Notes: generated by a model from the letters alone, not told the origin. A stretch of DNA of 64,000 bases from Clostridiales bacterium (GCA_004556455.1 SFGY01000004.1:208384-272383); one strand, 5' to 3'; shown: positions 1-8,586, counted from the stretch's first letter. Program-made: numbers and translations.

Positions 1-107
1 TATTTTCAAGGTATCAGCTTATTGAAAGACTCAAATGAGTTCGTGCTCTTTCAGCCTTATTCTCGTTTTCCTGTCTTACAGGCGAGGTTATAAAGGAGGT
101 TGCTTTC

Positions 108-1517
108 GTGAACGAAGGCTGTGGTTTATGCCACGTTTTATTTTGTGAGTCGGTGGGAGCGGCCAATGATCCCATATTCTTCAACATTCTGCTCATTTTC
201 ATCCTTATTCTGATCAATGGCTTTTTTTCGGCTTCCGAGATGGCTGTCGTTACCATGAATCAGGCCCGCATTCGCAGTGAGGCGGAGAAGGGGGACCGAA
301 CAGCGCAGAGACTGCTTCATTTTATTGAAAATCAAACATCTTTTCTGGCGACCATACAGGTCTGTATCACTCTGGCAGGCTTTCTTTCGGCGGCATTCGG
401 CGCCGACAATCTGGCGCCACATGTTTACCGTCTTCTTGACCCTGCGGGAAGCCGGCTCTGGCTGCAAACCGTTGCCACTATCCTCATCACTCTGATCATC
501 TCGTTTTTCTCCCTGGTTCTTGGCGAACTGGTTCCCAAGCGTATTGGTATGGCTAAACCCGAGGCTTTTTCCAGAGCCTTTGCCGGGCTGCTTCATTTCT
601 GTGAAACTCTCTTCCGGCCAGTCACCATCCTTCTGAACAAGGCGACAAATCTTGTTTCGCGCCTGCTGCATTTACCAGAACATGCAGATAATGAACGCGT
701 CAGTGAAGAGGAAATTCGTCTGCTCACCCAGGTTTCCAGTCGGAGCGGCGAAATTCATGAGGAAGAAGCTGACATGATCAACAAGGTTTTTGATCTTGAC
801 GACAAAGAAGTTTCAGAGATCATGACCCCCCGTACAGCCGTGGAAGCGCTGGCTGCTGACAGCAGCTGGACTGAAGTCCTGCAGCAGTCTGCGTACGGCA
901 AGTTCAGCCGCTTCCCGGTCTATGACGAGGATATTGATAACATTATCGGTATCCTGCATATTAAAGATCTTTTTACGATTTATCCCATTGATGAAGAAAA
1001 ATTTGACCTCCGCAAGGTCATCCGTCCGGCCTATTTTGTGCCTTCGGGAAAAACAGTGACAGTTCTCTTCCGGGAAATGCGTCAGAATCATATTTCCATG
1101 GCTGTGGTCATTGATGAATATGGCGGCATGGACGGGATTATCTCTATTGAAGATGTGCTGGAAGAAATTGTTGGTGATATTTCCGATGAATACGATGCGG
1201 CCGATGAACCCTGTAAACTTCTTGATGACGGGACGTATCTTCTGGATGGAAGGCTCACCCCGCAGGAGGCCGGCGCTTATGTTCCTGAACTGGCTGAGAT
1301 GGAAGAGGATGACGACTATGAAACCATGGCCGGTTTTGTGCTGAGTTTGCTGGGTCGTATTCCCGGAGTTGATGAGCATCCCCAGGTCCGTTTCAGAAAT
1401 TTGATCTTTACGGTTATGGAAATGGATGATCGCCGTGTAGCCAAAATCAAAATTGCTAAAGTTTCGGATGATCCCGAGGGGAGTTCGGGCCATGATAAAA
1501 GGCCTCAAAAAAATTAA
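108..1517 (+). CDS. CNNM/CorC-type (hemolysin C-like) membrane protein with CBS pair
   Basis: A 469-residue integral membrane protein. The N-terminal half is a DUF21/CNNM transmembrane domain: hydrophobic helices around residues 18-40, 80-105 and 118-145, with the family-typical stretch FFSASEMAVV near residue 40. Two CBS domains follow (from about residue 235, beginning IMTPRTAVEAL), then a C-terminal CorC/HlyC domain (about 375-455). Family members are implicated in Mg2+/Co2+ homeostasis; the hemolysin name is historical. I chose the GTG at 108 because the Shine-Dalgarno AAAGGAGGT lies 7 bases upstream and the first TM segment directly follows. Its 3' end overlaps the ApbE gene by 26 bases, so the two are probably translationally coupled. 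The ion specificity cannot be read from sequence. Confidence 0.9.
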   Translation: MNEGCGLCHVLFCESVGAANDPIFFNILLIFILILINGFFSASEMAVVTMNQARIRSEAEKGDRTAQRLLHFIENQTSFLATIQVCITLAGFLSAAFGADNLAPHVYRLLDPAGSRLWLQTVATILITLIISFFSLVLGELVPKRIGMAKPEAFSRAFAGLLHFCETLFRPVTILLNKATNLVSRLLHLPEHADNERVSEEEIRLLTQVSSRSGEIHEEEADMINKVFDLDDKEVSEIMTPRTAVEALAADSSWTEVLQQSAYGKFSRFPVYDEDIDNIIGILHIKDLFTIYPIDEEKFDLRKVIRPAYFVPSGKTVTVLFREMRQNHISMAVVIDEYGGMDGIISIEDVLEEIVGDISDEYDAADEPCKLLDDGTYLLDGRLTPQEAGAYVPELAEMEEDDDYETMAGFVLSLLGRIPGVDEHPQVRFRNLIFTVMEMDDRRVAKIKIAKVSDDPEGSSGHDKRPQKN

Positions 1518-2775
1518 GCCGTTGCAGTTTCTGGCCAGAGTGGTGCTGATCTCTTTTAGTTTCAGTCTTCTGCTGGGGCTAAGTGCCTGTGTAAAAAGGC
1601 TGCCTGGTGAGACGTCAGGGTTGGAGCAAAGTCAGGTCGAAAAGTCGTTGAAACGTTTCCGGCGACAGTTTGTCGGTCCTTTTGACACAGTGACTGATCT
1701 TATTGCCTATACCCCTTCAGAAGAGTCCTTTAATGCCTTTGCAGATGACGTACATGAACGCCTGCAATATTATTCTGATCTTTTTACGATCTATGATTCA
1801 GAAGATCTCACTGCATCTAAGTTCCATGAGAGTCCGGAGAGGCAGGAGGAAAGCATGGCTAAAGTGACTGTTTCCGCACCCTCTGTGACTGCTGAGCTGA
1901 CTCATCAGGAGCAAAGTCTCAATGTAGGAGAGCAGGCGGCATATGCAGGACGGGAGGAAAAGCGCCGGGGCGCAAATCTGCGTGAAATCAATGCTGAAGC
2001 CGCTGAAGGGCCTGTCCTTGCCGATCCGGAGGTCTTTGAACTCGTGCGAAGGGGAAAAGAGCTTTCTCTGCGAGTGAATAGTTTTAATGTCGCTCTGGGT
2101 CCAGTGACGTTTTTATGGCATGAGGCTATGGAGAAAGCCCAGATGCAGCGGGAAAAGGCGTCTCTGCCCTCAGAGACAGAGCTGAAAAAAGCGGCAGCGC
2201 ATTGTCAGCCTTCGGACATTATCCTTGACGAAGAAGCGGGAACTGTTTTTTTTAAGGACAAGGATATGCGCCTTGATTTTGGGGGCTTTGCTAAAGGCTA
2301 CGCGGTTGAACGGATTGCTGAGGAACTCTCTGCCTCGGGAGAAGTACATGCCCTGATCAGTGTTGGCGGCAATCTGCGCAGCATAGGCTCGCGCCCGGAT
2401 GGTCAGCCCTGGCAGGTCGGCGTTCTGGATCCAAGGGGTAAAAATGGAGAGACCCTCGACCACTATGCACTTGAGCAGGGAGCGCTGGTGACGTCAGGCA
2501 TTTATGAGCGTTATTTTACGGTAGAGGGGGTGCGCTATCATCACATTATTGATCCTGTGACGCTTTATCCCAGCAAGCCCTATGTTTCCATATCGGTATC
2601 AGCGCTTGATTCAGGCCTGGCTGACGCCCTCAGTACGGCCCTTTTCGGCAAGAGCGTGGACGAGGGGAAAAAGCTGGCCGAAAGCTTTGGCGTTTCGGTG
2701 CTCTGGCTGATGGCCGATGGAAGCATAGTAAAGACCGAGCGGTGGCCGGCCTGTGACCCGCAAAAGCAAGGCTGA
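1492..2775 (+). CDS. apbE: FAD:protein FMN transferase (ApbE), lipoprotein
   Basis: ApbE attaches FMN from FAD to threonine residues of redox membrane proteins such as Rnf/Nqr subunits and works outside the membrane. The protein (427 aa from the ATG at 1492) begins with a basic N-terminus and a hydrophobic segment ending in the lipobox LSAC, so Cys33 should be lipidated. Family signatures are YDSE after the first helix, DFGGFAKGYAVERI, VGGNLRSIG, TSGIYERYF and HHIIDP. Between the YDSE region and NLREINAEA there is an insert of roughly 60 polar residues not usual for the family. I chose 1492 over in-frame 1453 because GAGGGGAG precedes it at normal spacing and the signal peptide then starts cleanly. 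No flavinylation target is encoded in the window. Confidence 0.9.
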   Translation: MIKGLKKIKPLQFLARVVLISFSFSLLLGLSACVKRLPGETSGLEQSQVEKSLKRFRRQFVGPFDTVTDLIAYTPSEESFNAFADDVHERLQYYSDLFTIYDSEDLTASKFHESPERQEESMAKVTVSAPSVTAELTHQEQSLNVGEQAAYAGREEKRRGANLREINAEAAEGPVLADPEVFELVRRGKELSLRVNSFNVALGPVTFLWHEAMEKAQMQREKASLPSETELKKAAAHCQPSDIILDEEAGTVFFKDKDMRLDFGGFAKGYAVERIAEELSASGEVHALISVGGNLRSIGSRPDGQPWQVGVLDPRGKNGETLDHYALEQGALVTSGIYERYFTVEGVRYHHIIDPVTLYPSKPYVSISVSALDSGLADALSTALFGKSVDEGKKLAESFGVSVLWLMADGSIVKTERWPACDPQKQG

Positions 2776-2805
2776 ATGCTGCCATTTTTCAGTTTTCTGA
2801 GGGTA

Positions 2806-2833
2806 TCGACAAAAGCTCCTGCTTTTTTATAAA
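2806..2833 (+). promoter_or_regulatory. Putative sigma-A promoter for the P-type ATPase
   Basis: TCGACA at 2806-2811 and TATAAA at 2828-2833 are separated by 16 bases in the 190-base gap before the ATPase. It predicts a leader of about 125 bases. Inferred from consensus only. Confidence 0.4.
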
Positions 2834-2965
2834 ATAAACAGAATGCTTTCTTTAAGAGGGCTAAAAAGATAAAACGGCTCAGCCGCCGGCAGGATGAAAT
2901 TCTGGAGAGCAGAAGCTTCTCTTGCACATGCTGCTTTAGGAACAATGCAAATAAGAGGGATACGA

Positions 2966-5773
2966 ATGAAAGAAACGACATGTCTGGAAAAGAAAGACAT
3001 TTACCGCCTGAATCAGAAAACGGTTCTGGAACACTACGAGGTCGATCCTCAAGTGGGACTGACAAGCGCTGAGGCCGAAAGCCGACGGCTTCATTTTGGC
3101 CCTAACCGTCTTGAGGAGGAGAAAAAAGAAACGTTTCTGCAAAAGTTGCTGAATCAGTTTAAAGACTTTCTTATCATCATTCTGATTATTGCTGCGGTGC
3201 TTTCCGGCGCCCTTGGTGAAATGGCCGATGCGATCATCATTCTGGCGATTGTCGTGGTCAATGCCATTCTGGGAGTGATTCAGGAGGGACGTGCAGAAAA
3301 GGCTATTGAAGCGCTGCAGAAAATGTCTGCACCCTCGGCACGGCTGCTGCGCAATGGTGAACAGATGCTCTTGCCCGCTGAGGAACTGGTTCCTGGCGAT
3401 ATTGTCATTTTAGAGGCTGGCGATATTGTGCCCGCGGATATCCGCCTCTTGAGATCGTCTAATCTTAAGGCTGAAGAATCTTCTCTGACCGGTGAATCCG
3501 TACCAGTGGAAAAGGATGCAGGTTTTATTACAAATGAAGAAAAAGGTATTGGGGACCGCAGCAACATGGTCTTCTCGGGAACGTCCATTACCTATGGCAG
3601 TGCGAGCGGAGTGGTGGTTCTGACCGGCGAAAACACGGAAGTTGGCAGCATCGCGACTCGTCTGAAAAGCATCGAAAGTGAAGCCACACCCTTACAGAAA
3701 AACCTCAATCATCTGGGGAAGGTGCTGGGGATTGTCTGCATTGTCGTCTGTATCCTTGTTTTTGTAGCCGGGCTTTTACAGGGTGGGGAACCGGTTACCC
3801 TTTTCCTGACGGCTGTCAGCCTGGCGGTGGCGGCGATTCCCGAAGGGCTGCCTGCGGTGGTGACCATTGTTCTGGCGTTGGGCATGAACCGCATGGCCGA
3901 AGAACATGCCATTGTGAAGCGTCTGCTGGCCGTTGAAACGCTGGGAAGTATTGATACAATCTGCAGTGATAAGACCGGAACTTTGACGCAGAACGAAATG
4001 ACCGTAACCTGTCTTTACGTGGGCGATAAGGATTACACCGTTTCCGGCAGCGGCTATGCTCCGGAAGGCGAAATTCTATTAAGTGGCGATGTTGAAGAAG
4101 ATGAACATCAGAGCCATAAGCTCGGTCGCTTGCTGGAAATTGCGGCGCTCTGTAACGATGCAGAGCTTAAGCAGAGCGACGATCAGCTCTGGACTATCCT
4201 GGGTGATCCGACAGAAGGGGCCCTCCTGACCCTGGCCGCAAAGGCCGGTCTCTGGCGCAAAGACCTGCAGGAAAAAGGTCATTTTCTGGGTGACCTGCCC
4301 TTTGACTCAACCCGCAAAATGATGTCGGTCTTTTATGAGGGTTTCCCTGAGGGAAAACTCTCTCTGACAAAAGGTGCACCGGATATTTTACTTGCTCACT
4401 GCTCTTATGAAATGCAGCAGGGCGAACTTGTTAAGCTCAGCGAGGAACGCCGTAAGGCCATCCTTGCCAAAAACTCTGAAATGGCCCGCAAAGCTCTGCG
4501 GGTGCTCGCCTATGCGTATAAGATTCACGATGCAGAAAATACTTCTGAAGCCGAAAGTGAAATGATCTTTGTCGGCCTCTCAGGTATGATTGATCCCTCG
4601 CGGCCTGAAGCACGTGAGGCTATCCGTGTCTGCAAAAAAGCCGGTATCCGTTGTGTCATGATTACCGGCGACTATGCGGAAACCGCTCTGGCCATTGCCA
4701 AAGACCTTGATCTTGCCGAAGAAGGGGATGAGGTTCTCACAGGAACAGAACTGGATAAGATGAGTGATGACGAGATTCAGGCTGTCTGTGAAACGGTTCC
4801 TGTTTATGCCCGCGTTTCGCCTGAGCACAAGGTGCGCATTGTGTCGGCCCTGCGCAAGTGTGGACATGCGGCAAGCATGACGGGCGACGGTGTCAATGAT
4901 GCTCCGGCGCTCAAACAGGCCGATATCGGTGTGGCCATGGGAATTACCGGAACGGAAGTGGCTAAGGGCTCGGCCGAGATGATTCTGACCGACGATAACT
5001 TTGCCACGATTGTCTCGGCTGTACGCGAAGGGCGTATTATCTACAGCAATATCCGTAAATTTGTCTCTTTTTTACTCTCCTGCAATGTGGGCGAGATCCT
5101 GGTTATCTTTATTACGAACCTGCTTCTTGGTCCCAATTACGCTCCGCTCCTGCCTATTCAGCTTCTCTGGCTCAATCTTGTGACCGATAGCTTCCCGGCT
5201 CTTGCCCTGGGGCAGGAGAAAGGCGAAGCGGATATCATGCTGCAGCCCCCACGCGATCAAAAGGAACACATCATCAATAAAGAGATGGTAGGCTCAATTA
5301 TTGTGCAGTCTCTGGCGATTTTCCTGGCTGTCTTTGCGGCTTTCCAGTTTGGACGCTATTTCTATCCGGACTACGCCACGGAGCAGCATGAAGTGCTTAT
5401 GACGGCAGCTGGGACACCAGAACTTATTCCGGATTTCCACTTTTTTGCGGCGGAAAATGGGGCGCCCTCTGATGGGGCGCGCACCTTTGCCTTTGTCACC
5501 CTGATTACAGCAGAATTGATTCGCGCTTTCTCCTGCCGCAGTGAGCGCAAGTCAGTATTTAAAATTGGTCTCTTCACCAATCCCACGATGAACCGCTCCA
5601 TTCTCCTGGCCTTTGCTCTTATGTTGGTTGTGGTCTTTGTGCCTGCTCTGGATTTACTTTTCCATACCATTTCACCGATCCTGCGTGACTGGCTGATCAT
5701 GATCGGACTGGCGTTCGTTCCCTTTGTTTGCGGTGAACTCTACAAATATTTTATGCACAAAGATGAGCGCTGA
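2966..5773 (+). CDS. Calcium-type cation-transporting P-ATPase (P2A)
   Basis: An ATP-driven cation pump of the plasma membrane, 935 aa. The domain order is cation-ATPase N domain, TM1-2, actuator with the loop LTGES, TM3-4 carrying PEGLPAVVTIVLALGM, the phosphorylation site DKTGTLTQ (Asp335), a nucleotide-binding domain, the hinge TGDGVNDAPALKQADIGVAMG, and six C-terminal TM helices including LLWLNLVTDSFPALALG. The PEGLP and N..TD motifs are those of SERCA-like Ca2+ pumps of Gram-positive bacteria (LMCA1/YloB type), so Ca2+ export is the likely job; Mn2+ or other cations remain possible. The start at 2966 follows AGAGGGA by 5 bases; the 24 upstream in-frame codons lack a convincing ribosome site. 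Confidence 0.92.
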   Translation: MKETTCLEKKDIYRLNQKTVLEHYEVDPQVGLTSAEAESRRLHFGPNRLEEEKKETFLQKLLNQFKDFLIIILIIAAVLSGALGEMADAIIILAIVVVNAILGVIQEGRAEKAIEALQKMSAPSARLLRNGEQMLLPAEELVPGDIVILEAGDIVPADIRLLRSSNLKAEESSLTGESVPVEKDAGFITNEEKGIGDRSNMVFSGTSITYGSASGVVVLTGENTEVGSIATRLKSIESEATPLQKNLNHLGKVLGIVCIVVCILVFVAGLLQGGEPVTLFLTAVSLAVAAIPEGLPAVVTIVLALGMNRMAEEHAIVKRLLAVETLGSIDTICSDKTGTLTQNEMTVTCLYVGDKDYTVSGSGYAPEGEILLSGDVEEDEHQSHKLGRLLEIAALCNDAELKQSDDQLWTILGDPTEGALLTLAAKAGLWRKDLQEKGHFLGDLPFDSTRKMMSVFYEGFPEGKLSLTKGAPDILLAHCSYEMQQGELVKLSEERRKAILAKNSEMARKALRVLAYAYKIHDAENTSEAESEMIFVGLSGMIDPSRPEAREAIRVCKKAGIRCVMITGDYAETALAIAKDLDLAEEGDEVLTGTELDKMSDDEIQAVCETVPVYARVSPEHKVRIVSALRKCGHAASMTGDGVNDAPALKQADIGVAMGITGTEVAKGSAEMILTDDNFATIVSAVREGRIIYSNIRKFVSFLLSCNVGEILVIFITNLLLGPNYAPLLPIQLLWLNLVTDSFPALALGQEKGEADIMLQPPRDQKEHIINKEMVGSIIVQSLAIFLAVFAAFQFGRYFYPDYATEQHEVLMTAAGTPELIPDFHFFAAENGAPSDGARTFAFVTLITAELIRAFSCRSERKSVFKIGLFTNPTMNRSILLAFALMLVVVFVPALDLLFHTISPILRDWLIMIGLAFVPFVCGELYKYFMHKDER

Positions 5774-5846
5774 GGTTGACACTGACTTTTTCTATTAAGT
5801 TTTTGCCCATCTCAAATCCCCAGAGTCTTTCTTGTGATTCAGTATT

Positions 5847-5888
5847 CTAAGTCCTCTTTCGCCCTGATCCGGACGAAAGGGGACTTAG
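5847..5888 (+). terminator. Long hairpin, probable terminator of the ATPase gene
   Basis: Positions 5847-5861 and 5874-5888 form a 15-bp stem (one G-T pair) around a 12-base loop, followed by TCTTTCAT. The U-tract is poor, so an RNA-stability or processing role is possible. A second 8-bp inverted repeat, CTCTGAAT/ATTCAGAG, lies at 5922-5951. Confidence 0.5.
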
Positions 5889-6010
5889 TCTTTCATACAG
5901 CAAAGCCTCTGTTCGATTCTGCTCTGAATTGTTCAACTAAGATATTCAGAGACCCCTCTCATCCCTTGAAGACCCTTGGCTGACCCACGGCAACCCGCTG
6001 CAGAAAGGGC

Positions 6011-6039
6011 TTGACATCGGCCTCAGAAATGACGATAAT
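6011..6039 (+). promoter_or_regulatory. Sigma-A promoter of infC-rpmI-rplT
   Basis: A consensus TTGACA at 6011-6016, a 17-base spacer and GATAAT at 6034-6039. Transcription should begin near 6046, giving a leader of about 130 bases that ends in an attenuator hairpin. Confidence 0.8.
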
Positions 6040-6045
6040 ACATTG

Positions 6046-6150
6046 CGAACAAAAAGTAGATTCCAATCTCACCTTGAGCCAGCGGCGAAAAGGTTTCAGT
6101 TTATAGGCTATGGCCTTATCTGTTGGAGAGCGGAATCAATCCGCTTTTTT
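6046..6150 (+). promoter_or_regulatory. infC leader with transcription attenuator (L20-leader-like)
   Basis: The untranslated leader ends in AGCGGA-ATCAA-TCCGCT followed by a run of six T (6129-6150), a textbook intrinsic terminator only about 15 bases before the infC ribosome site. In Firmicutes, infC-rpmI-rplT is controlled by L20 binding to the leader and premature termination. The position and gene order fit that system. AGCGG at 6081-6085 could pair with CCGCT at 6141-6145 as a competing antiterminator arm; this pairing is inference. I did not match a covariance model. Confidence 0.65.
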
Positions 6151-6177
6151 ATTGCGAGAAAACAAGGAGGCATGACC

Positions 6178-6804
6178 ATAGCTAACCCAAAATCCAAGAA
6201 AAACCAGGTCAGGATCAACGATGAGATACGTTTCCGTGAACTTCGACTGATCGACGCAGAGGGACAGATGCGGGGGCTTGTTCCACTTAATGAGGCCCTG
6301 GATCTGGCTTATGAGAGTGGCCTGGATCTCGTCCTCATTTCTCCCAACCCGGACAATCCGGTGGCACGTATTATGGATTATGGAAAGTTTGCCTTTGAAC
6401 AATCCAAGCGCGAGCGGGAAGCCAAGAAGAAACAAAAGAGCACTGAGGTTAAAGAAGTTCAGATCAAACTCACAACCGAGGAGCATGATACTAACGTCAA
6501 GGTCAGAAATGCCCTGCGTTTTCTCGGAAATGAAGACAGAGTAAAAGTGGTGATCCGTTTTCGCGGACGTGAAATGAGCTATCAGAATCAGGGCTATGCC
6601 GTGATGAAGAATTTTGCCGAGGCCTGCAGTGAGCTGGGCAGTATTGATCGCCAGCCCATCATGGAGGGCCGCAACATGGTCATGTACCTTGCTCCGCTCA
6701 GCAATAAAGAAAAGAAAGAGCGGGCAAAAGCAGCAGAGAGCAAAAATCGCAATAATAATGAAACGACTGAGGTAGAGGCGCAAGCCCTTAGCTCAGGCGA
6801 ATAA
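6178..6804 (+). CDS. infC: Translation initiation factor IF-3
   Basis: IF-3 binds the 30S subunit, keeps it free of 50S and checks start-codon/initiator pairing. The protein has the N-terminal domain (INDEIRFRELRLIDAEG, DYGKFAFEQSKREREAKKKQK linker) and the C-terminal domain (EVQIKLTTEEHDTNVKVRNALRFL, VKVVIRFRGREM). About 208 aa, with an unusually long charged tail rich in Lys and Asn. Start choice: the only strong Shine-Dalgarno, AAGGAGG (6164-6170), sits 1 base before the ATG at 6172 but 7 bases before an ATA at 6178. infC genes often begin with AUU, AUC or AUA as part of autoregulation by IF-3, so I favour ATA at 6178; ATG at 6172 would add two residues. Upstream in-frame codons fall in the promoter and attenuator and are not coding. 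Confidence 0.93.
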   Translation: MANPKSKKNQVRINDEIRFRELRLIDAEGQMRGLVPLNEALDLAYESGLDLVLISPNPDNPVARIMDYGKFAFEQSKREREAKKKQKSTEVKEVQIKLTTEEHDTNVKVRNALRFLGNEDRVKVVIRFRGREMSYQNQGYAVMKNFAEACSELGSIDRQPIMEGRNMVMYLAPLSNKEKKERAKAAESKNRNNNETTEVEAQALSSGE

Positions 6805-6873
6805 AAAGGCAGAGAACGGACGAGGTTATCCGTATTCTAGTGATAAGAGCAAGCAGAAGGAGGCCATATTTTT

Positions 6874-7071
6874 ATGCCTAAGATGAAAACCCACAGCTCT
6901 TCAAAGAAGAGATACAAAGTGAGTGGAAGCGGTAAAATCAGACGCGCCCAGGCGTTCAAGAAGCACATTTTGACCAAAAAGACGAGCAAGCGTAAGAGAA
7001 ATCTGCGCAAGATTGTGGAACTCAGCCCGGCCAACGCCAAAAAAGTACGTCAGCTGATTCCGTACAAATAG
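6874..7071 (+). CDS. rpmI: 50S ribosomal protein L35
   Basis: A 65-residue, very basic protein of the large subunit. It starts MPKMKTHSSSKKRYKVSGSGK and contains the family stretch AFKKHILTKKTSKRKRNLR. Length is normal for L35. It sits between infC and rplT, the conserved operon order, with AAGGAGG upstream of the ATG. It is expected to be co-regulated through the infC leader. Confidence 0.97.
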   Translation: MPKMKTHSSSKKRYKVSGSGKIRRAQAFKKHILTKKTSKRKRNLRKIVELSPANAKKVRQLIPYK

Positions 7072-7091
7072 GTTGAGGGGAGGAAACAATC

Positions 7092-7445
7092 ATGGCAAGA
7101 ATTAAACGTGGAGTGACCACCAGACGCCGCCATAAAAGGGTGCTGAAACAGGCTAAAGGCTATTTTGGCCGCAAAAGTAAATTATTTAAGGTGGCCAATC
7201 AGGCCGTCATGAAGTCCGGCGTATATTCCTATCGTGACCGCCGCAGGAAAAAGAGAGATTTCCGTAAGCTCTGGATCGCCCGTATCAATGCCGGATCCCG
7301 TGCCAATGGCCTGTCCTACAGCCGTTTCATGAACGGTCTCAAGAAAGCGGACATTGCCCTTGACCGCAAGGTGCTGGCAGATCTGGCTGTCAACGACAAA
7401 GCCTCTTTTGCAAGCTTGGTCGAAAAGGCCAGGGCGGCTCTTTAA
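7092..7445 (+). CDS. rplT: 50S ribosomal protein L20
   Basis: L20 (117 aa) binds 23S rRNA early in 50S assembly and, in Firmicutes, represses its own operon by binding the infC leader. Sequence signatures are MARIKRGVTTRRRHKR, LKQAKGYFGRKS and SYRDRRRKKRDFRKLWIARIN. It is the last gene of the operon, 20 bases after rpmI, preceded by GAGGGGAGG, and followed by a strong terminator. Confidence 0.98.
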   Translation: MARIKRGVTTRRRHKRVLKQAKGYFGRKSKLFKVANQAVMKSGVYSYRDRRRKKRDFRKLWIARINAGSRANGLSYSRFMNGLKKADIALDRKVLADLAVNDKASFASLVEKARAAL

Positions 7446-7456
7446 CAGCTGATTTA

Positions 7457-7479
7457 AGCGGGCTTCGGCCCGCTTTTTT
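7457..7479 (+). terminator. Intrinsic terminator after rplT
   Basis: AGCGGGC-TTCG-GCCCGCT, a perfect 7-bp stem on a stable TTCG tetraloop, followed by a T run ending at 7479. It lies 12 bases after the rplT stop. Confidence 0.93.
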
Positions 7480-7512
7480 GTTTCACCTGCAGTCTATCAG
7501 ACAGGAAAAGTC

Positions 7513-8586
7513 ATGTTTGCAGAATCATTTGAGAAAATAAGCTCACGGAAAAATGAGCTCGTCCGTCGAACGTTCAGTCTCTTTCAGGAACAAAAAGCTA
7601 AAAAAGAGCAAATTATGATTCTTGAAGGACTGCGTCTGGTTGAAACAGCCCTGCTTGCCGGTCTTCCCGAATGGCTGTTTCTGGCTGACGACGCGAGAGG
7701 GAAAAATGGACTGAAAAGACTGCGGCCTTCACTTGAAAAAGCCAGTGTCAGAGGTTTCAATAAGCTTTCTGATACATGCTGCGCAGAATCCTCTGAGCAG
7801 AAGAAGACCAAAGTTCAGGCTGATGACTGGCGTGAGCGCGTTCGCCTCGTCGAATCGTCCCTCTTTGATGCGCTTGCCCGTACGGAGAACAGTCAGGGGG
7901 TGCTGGCCGTTTTTCATCATCCGGCTTATTCACCCTTGCCCGCACAGTTTCCGGCATCTTCAAGACTTATTCTGCTGGAAAGAATTGCTGATCCGGGAAA
8001 TCTGGGAACCATTATTCGCACCGTTGAAGCCCTTGGCTTTGATGGCCTCATTTTTCTTGGAGAACATGTCTCGCCCTATAACGCCAAAACCTTGCGTGCC
8101 TCCATGGGTTCGGCGCTTTTCCTGAAGCTCTACGAGGCGGATCATCTGGCAGAGGTTAAAAAGCATCTTCAGGAGACGCGCCTCTATACCGCGGATATGA
8201 GCGGAATCCCTTTGCTGGATTTATTAACTTGTCCCCAGGCCGCAGAGCAAAAACAAGCTCTTGATCAATGTGAGGCCGAAGTACAGGAAAATATTCCCGT
8301 AAAATGTTCCGCTCAAGCGGGTGTTCGGCAGAGGACGACAGAGCATAATTCTTCGCTAAGGTATGGCGAAAACGATTGCCCTGTTTCAGGACGAAACCTG
8401 AACCCTTGCGGCTTTGCTCTCTTACTCGGCAATGAGGCACATGGCGTCAGTGAAGAGGCTAAAGCGCTTTGTGATTGTCTTCTTTCTGTGGAGATGCAGG
8501 GAGAAGCGGAAAGTCTTAATCTCGCTGCAGCTGCAGCTATTCTTTCCTGGGGCCTTTCGGCAGCACATGGATTTTTGGTGAAGTGA
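7513..8586 (+). CDS. SpoU/TrmH-family RNA 2'-O-methyltransferase with insert
   Basis: A SPOUT-class enzyme that methylates ribose 2'-OH in rRNA or tRNA with SAM. All three SpoU motifs are present: ERIADPGNLGTIIRTVEALGF (motif 1), LLLGNEAHGVSEEA (motif 2) and ESLNLAAAAAILSW (motif 3); an N-terminal substrate-binding domain precedes them. At 357 aa it is about 90-100 residues longer than typical. The extra length lies in a Cys/Ser-rich stretch near residues 78-105 and a polar insert near 235-290, between motifs 1 and 2. In many Firmicutes a gene of this family follows rplT. The target nucleotide cannot be told. Start: ATG at 7513 with AGGAAAA upstream. Confidence 0.88.
   Translation: MFAESFEKISSRKNELVRRTFSLFQEQKAKKEQIMILEGLRLVETALLAGLPEWLFLADDARGKNGLKRLRPSLEKASVRGFNKLSDTCCAESSEQKKTKVQADDWRERVRLVESSLFDALARTENSQGVLAVFHHPAYSPLPAQFPASSRLILLERIADPGNLGTIIRTVEALGFDGLIFLGEHVSPYNAKTLRASMGSALFLKLYEADHLAEVKKHLQETRLYTADMSGIPLLDLLTCPQAAEQKQALDQCEAEVQENIPVKCSAQAGVRQRTTEHNSSLRYGENDCPVSGRNLNPCGFALLLGNEAHGVSEEAKALCDCLLSVEMQGEAESLNLAAAAAILSWGLSAAHGFLVK

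Noticed and set aside
1..107. Inverted repeat GAAAGA/TCTTTC with inner ACTCA-AA-TGAGT at 24-52
   Set aside because: No T run and no known gene upstream in the window; too little to call a terminator.
6043..6171. Extension of infC upstream to a TTG at 6043
   Set aside because: It would cover the transcription start and attenuator hairpin, and the added residues do not resemble IF-3.
6136..6783. A 215-codon minus-strand frame opposite infC
   Set aside because: Antisense to a conserved gene, crosses the attenuator, and shows no family features.
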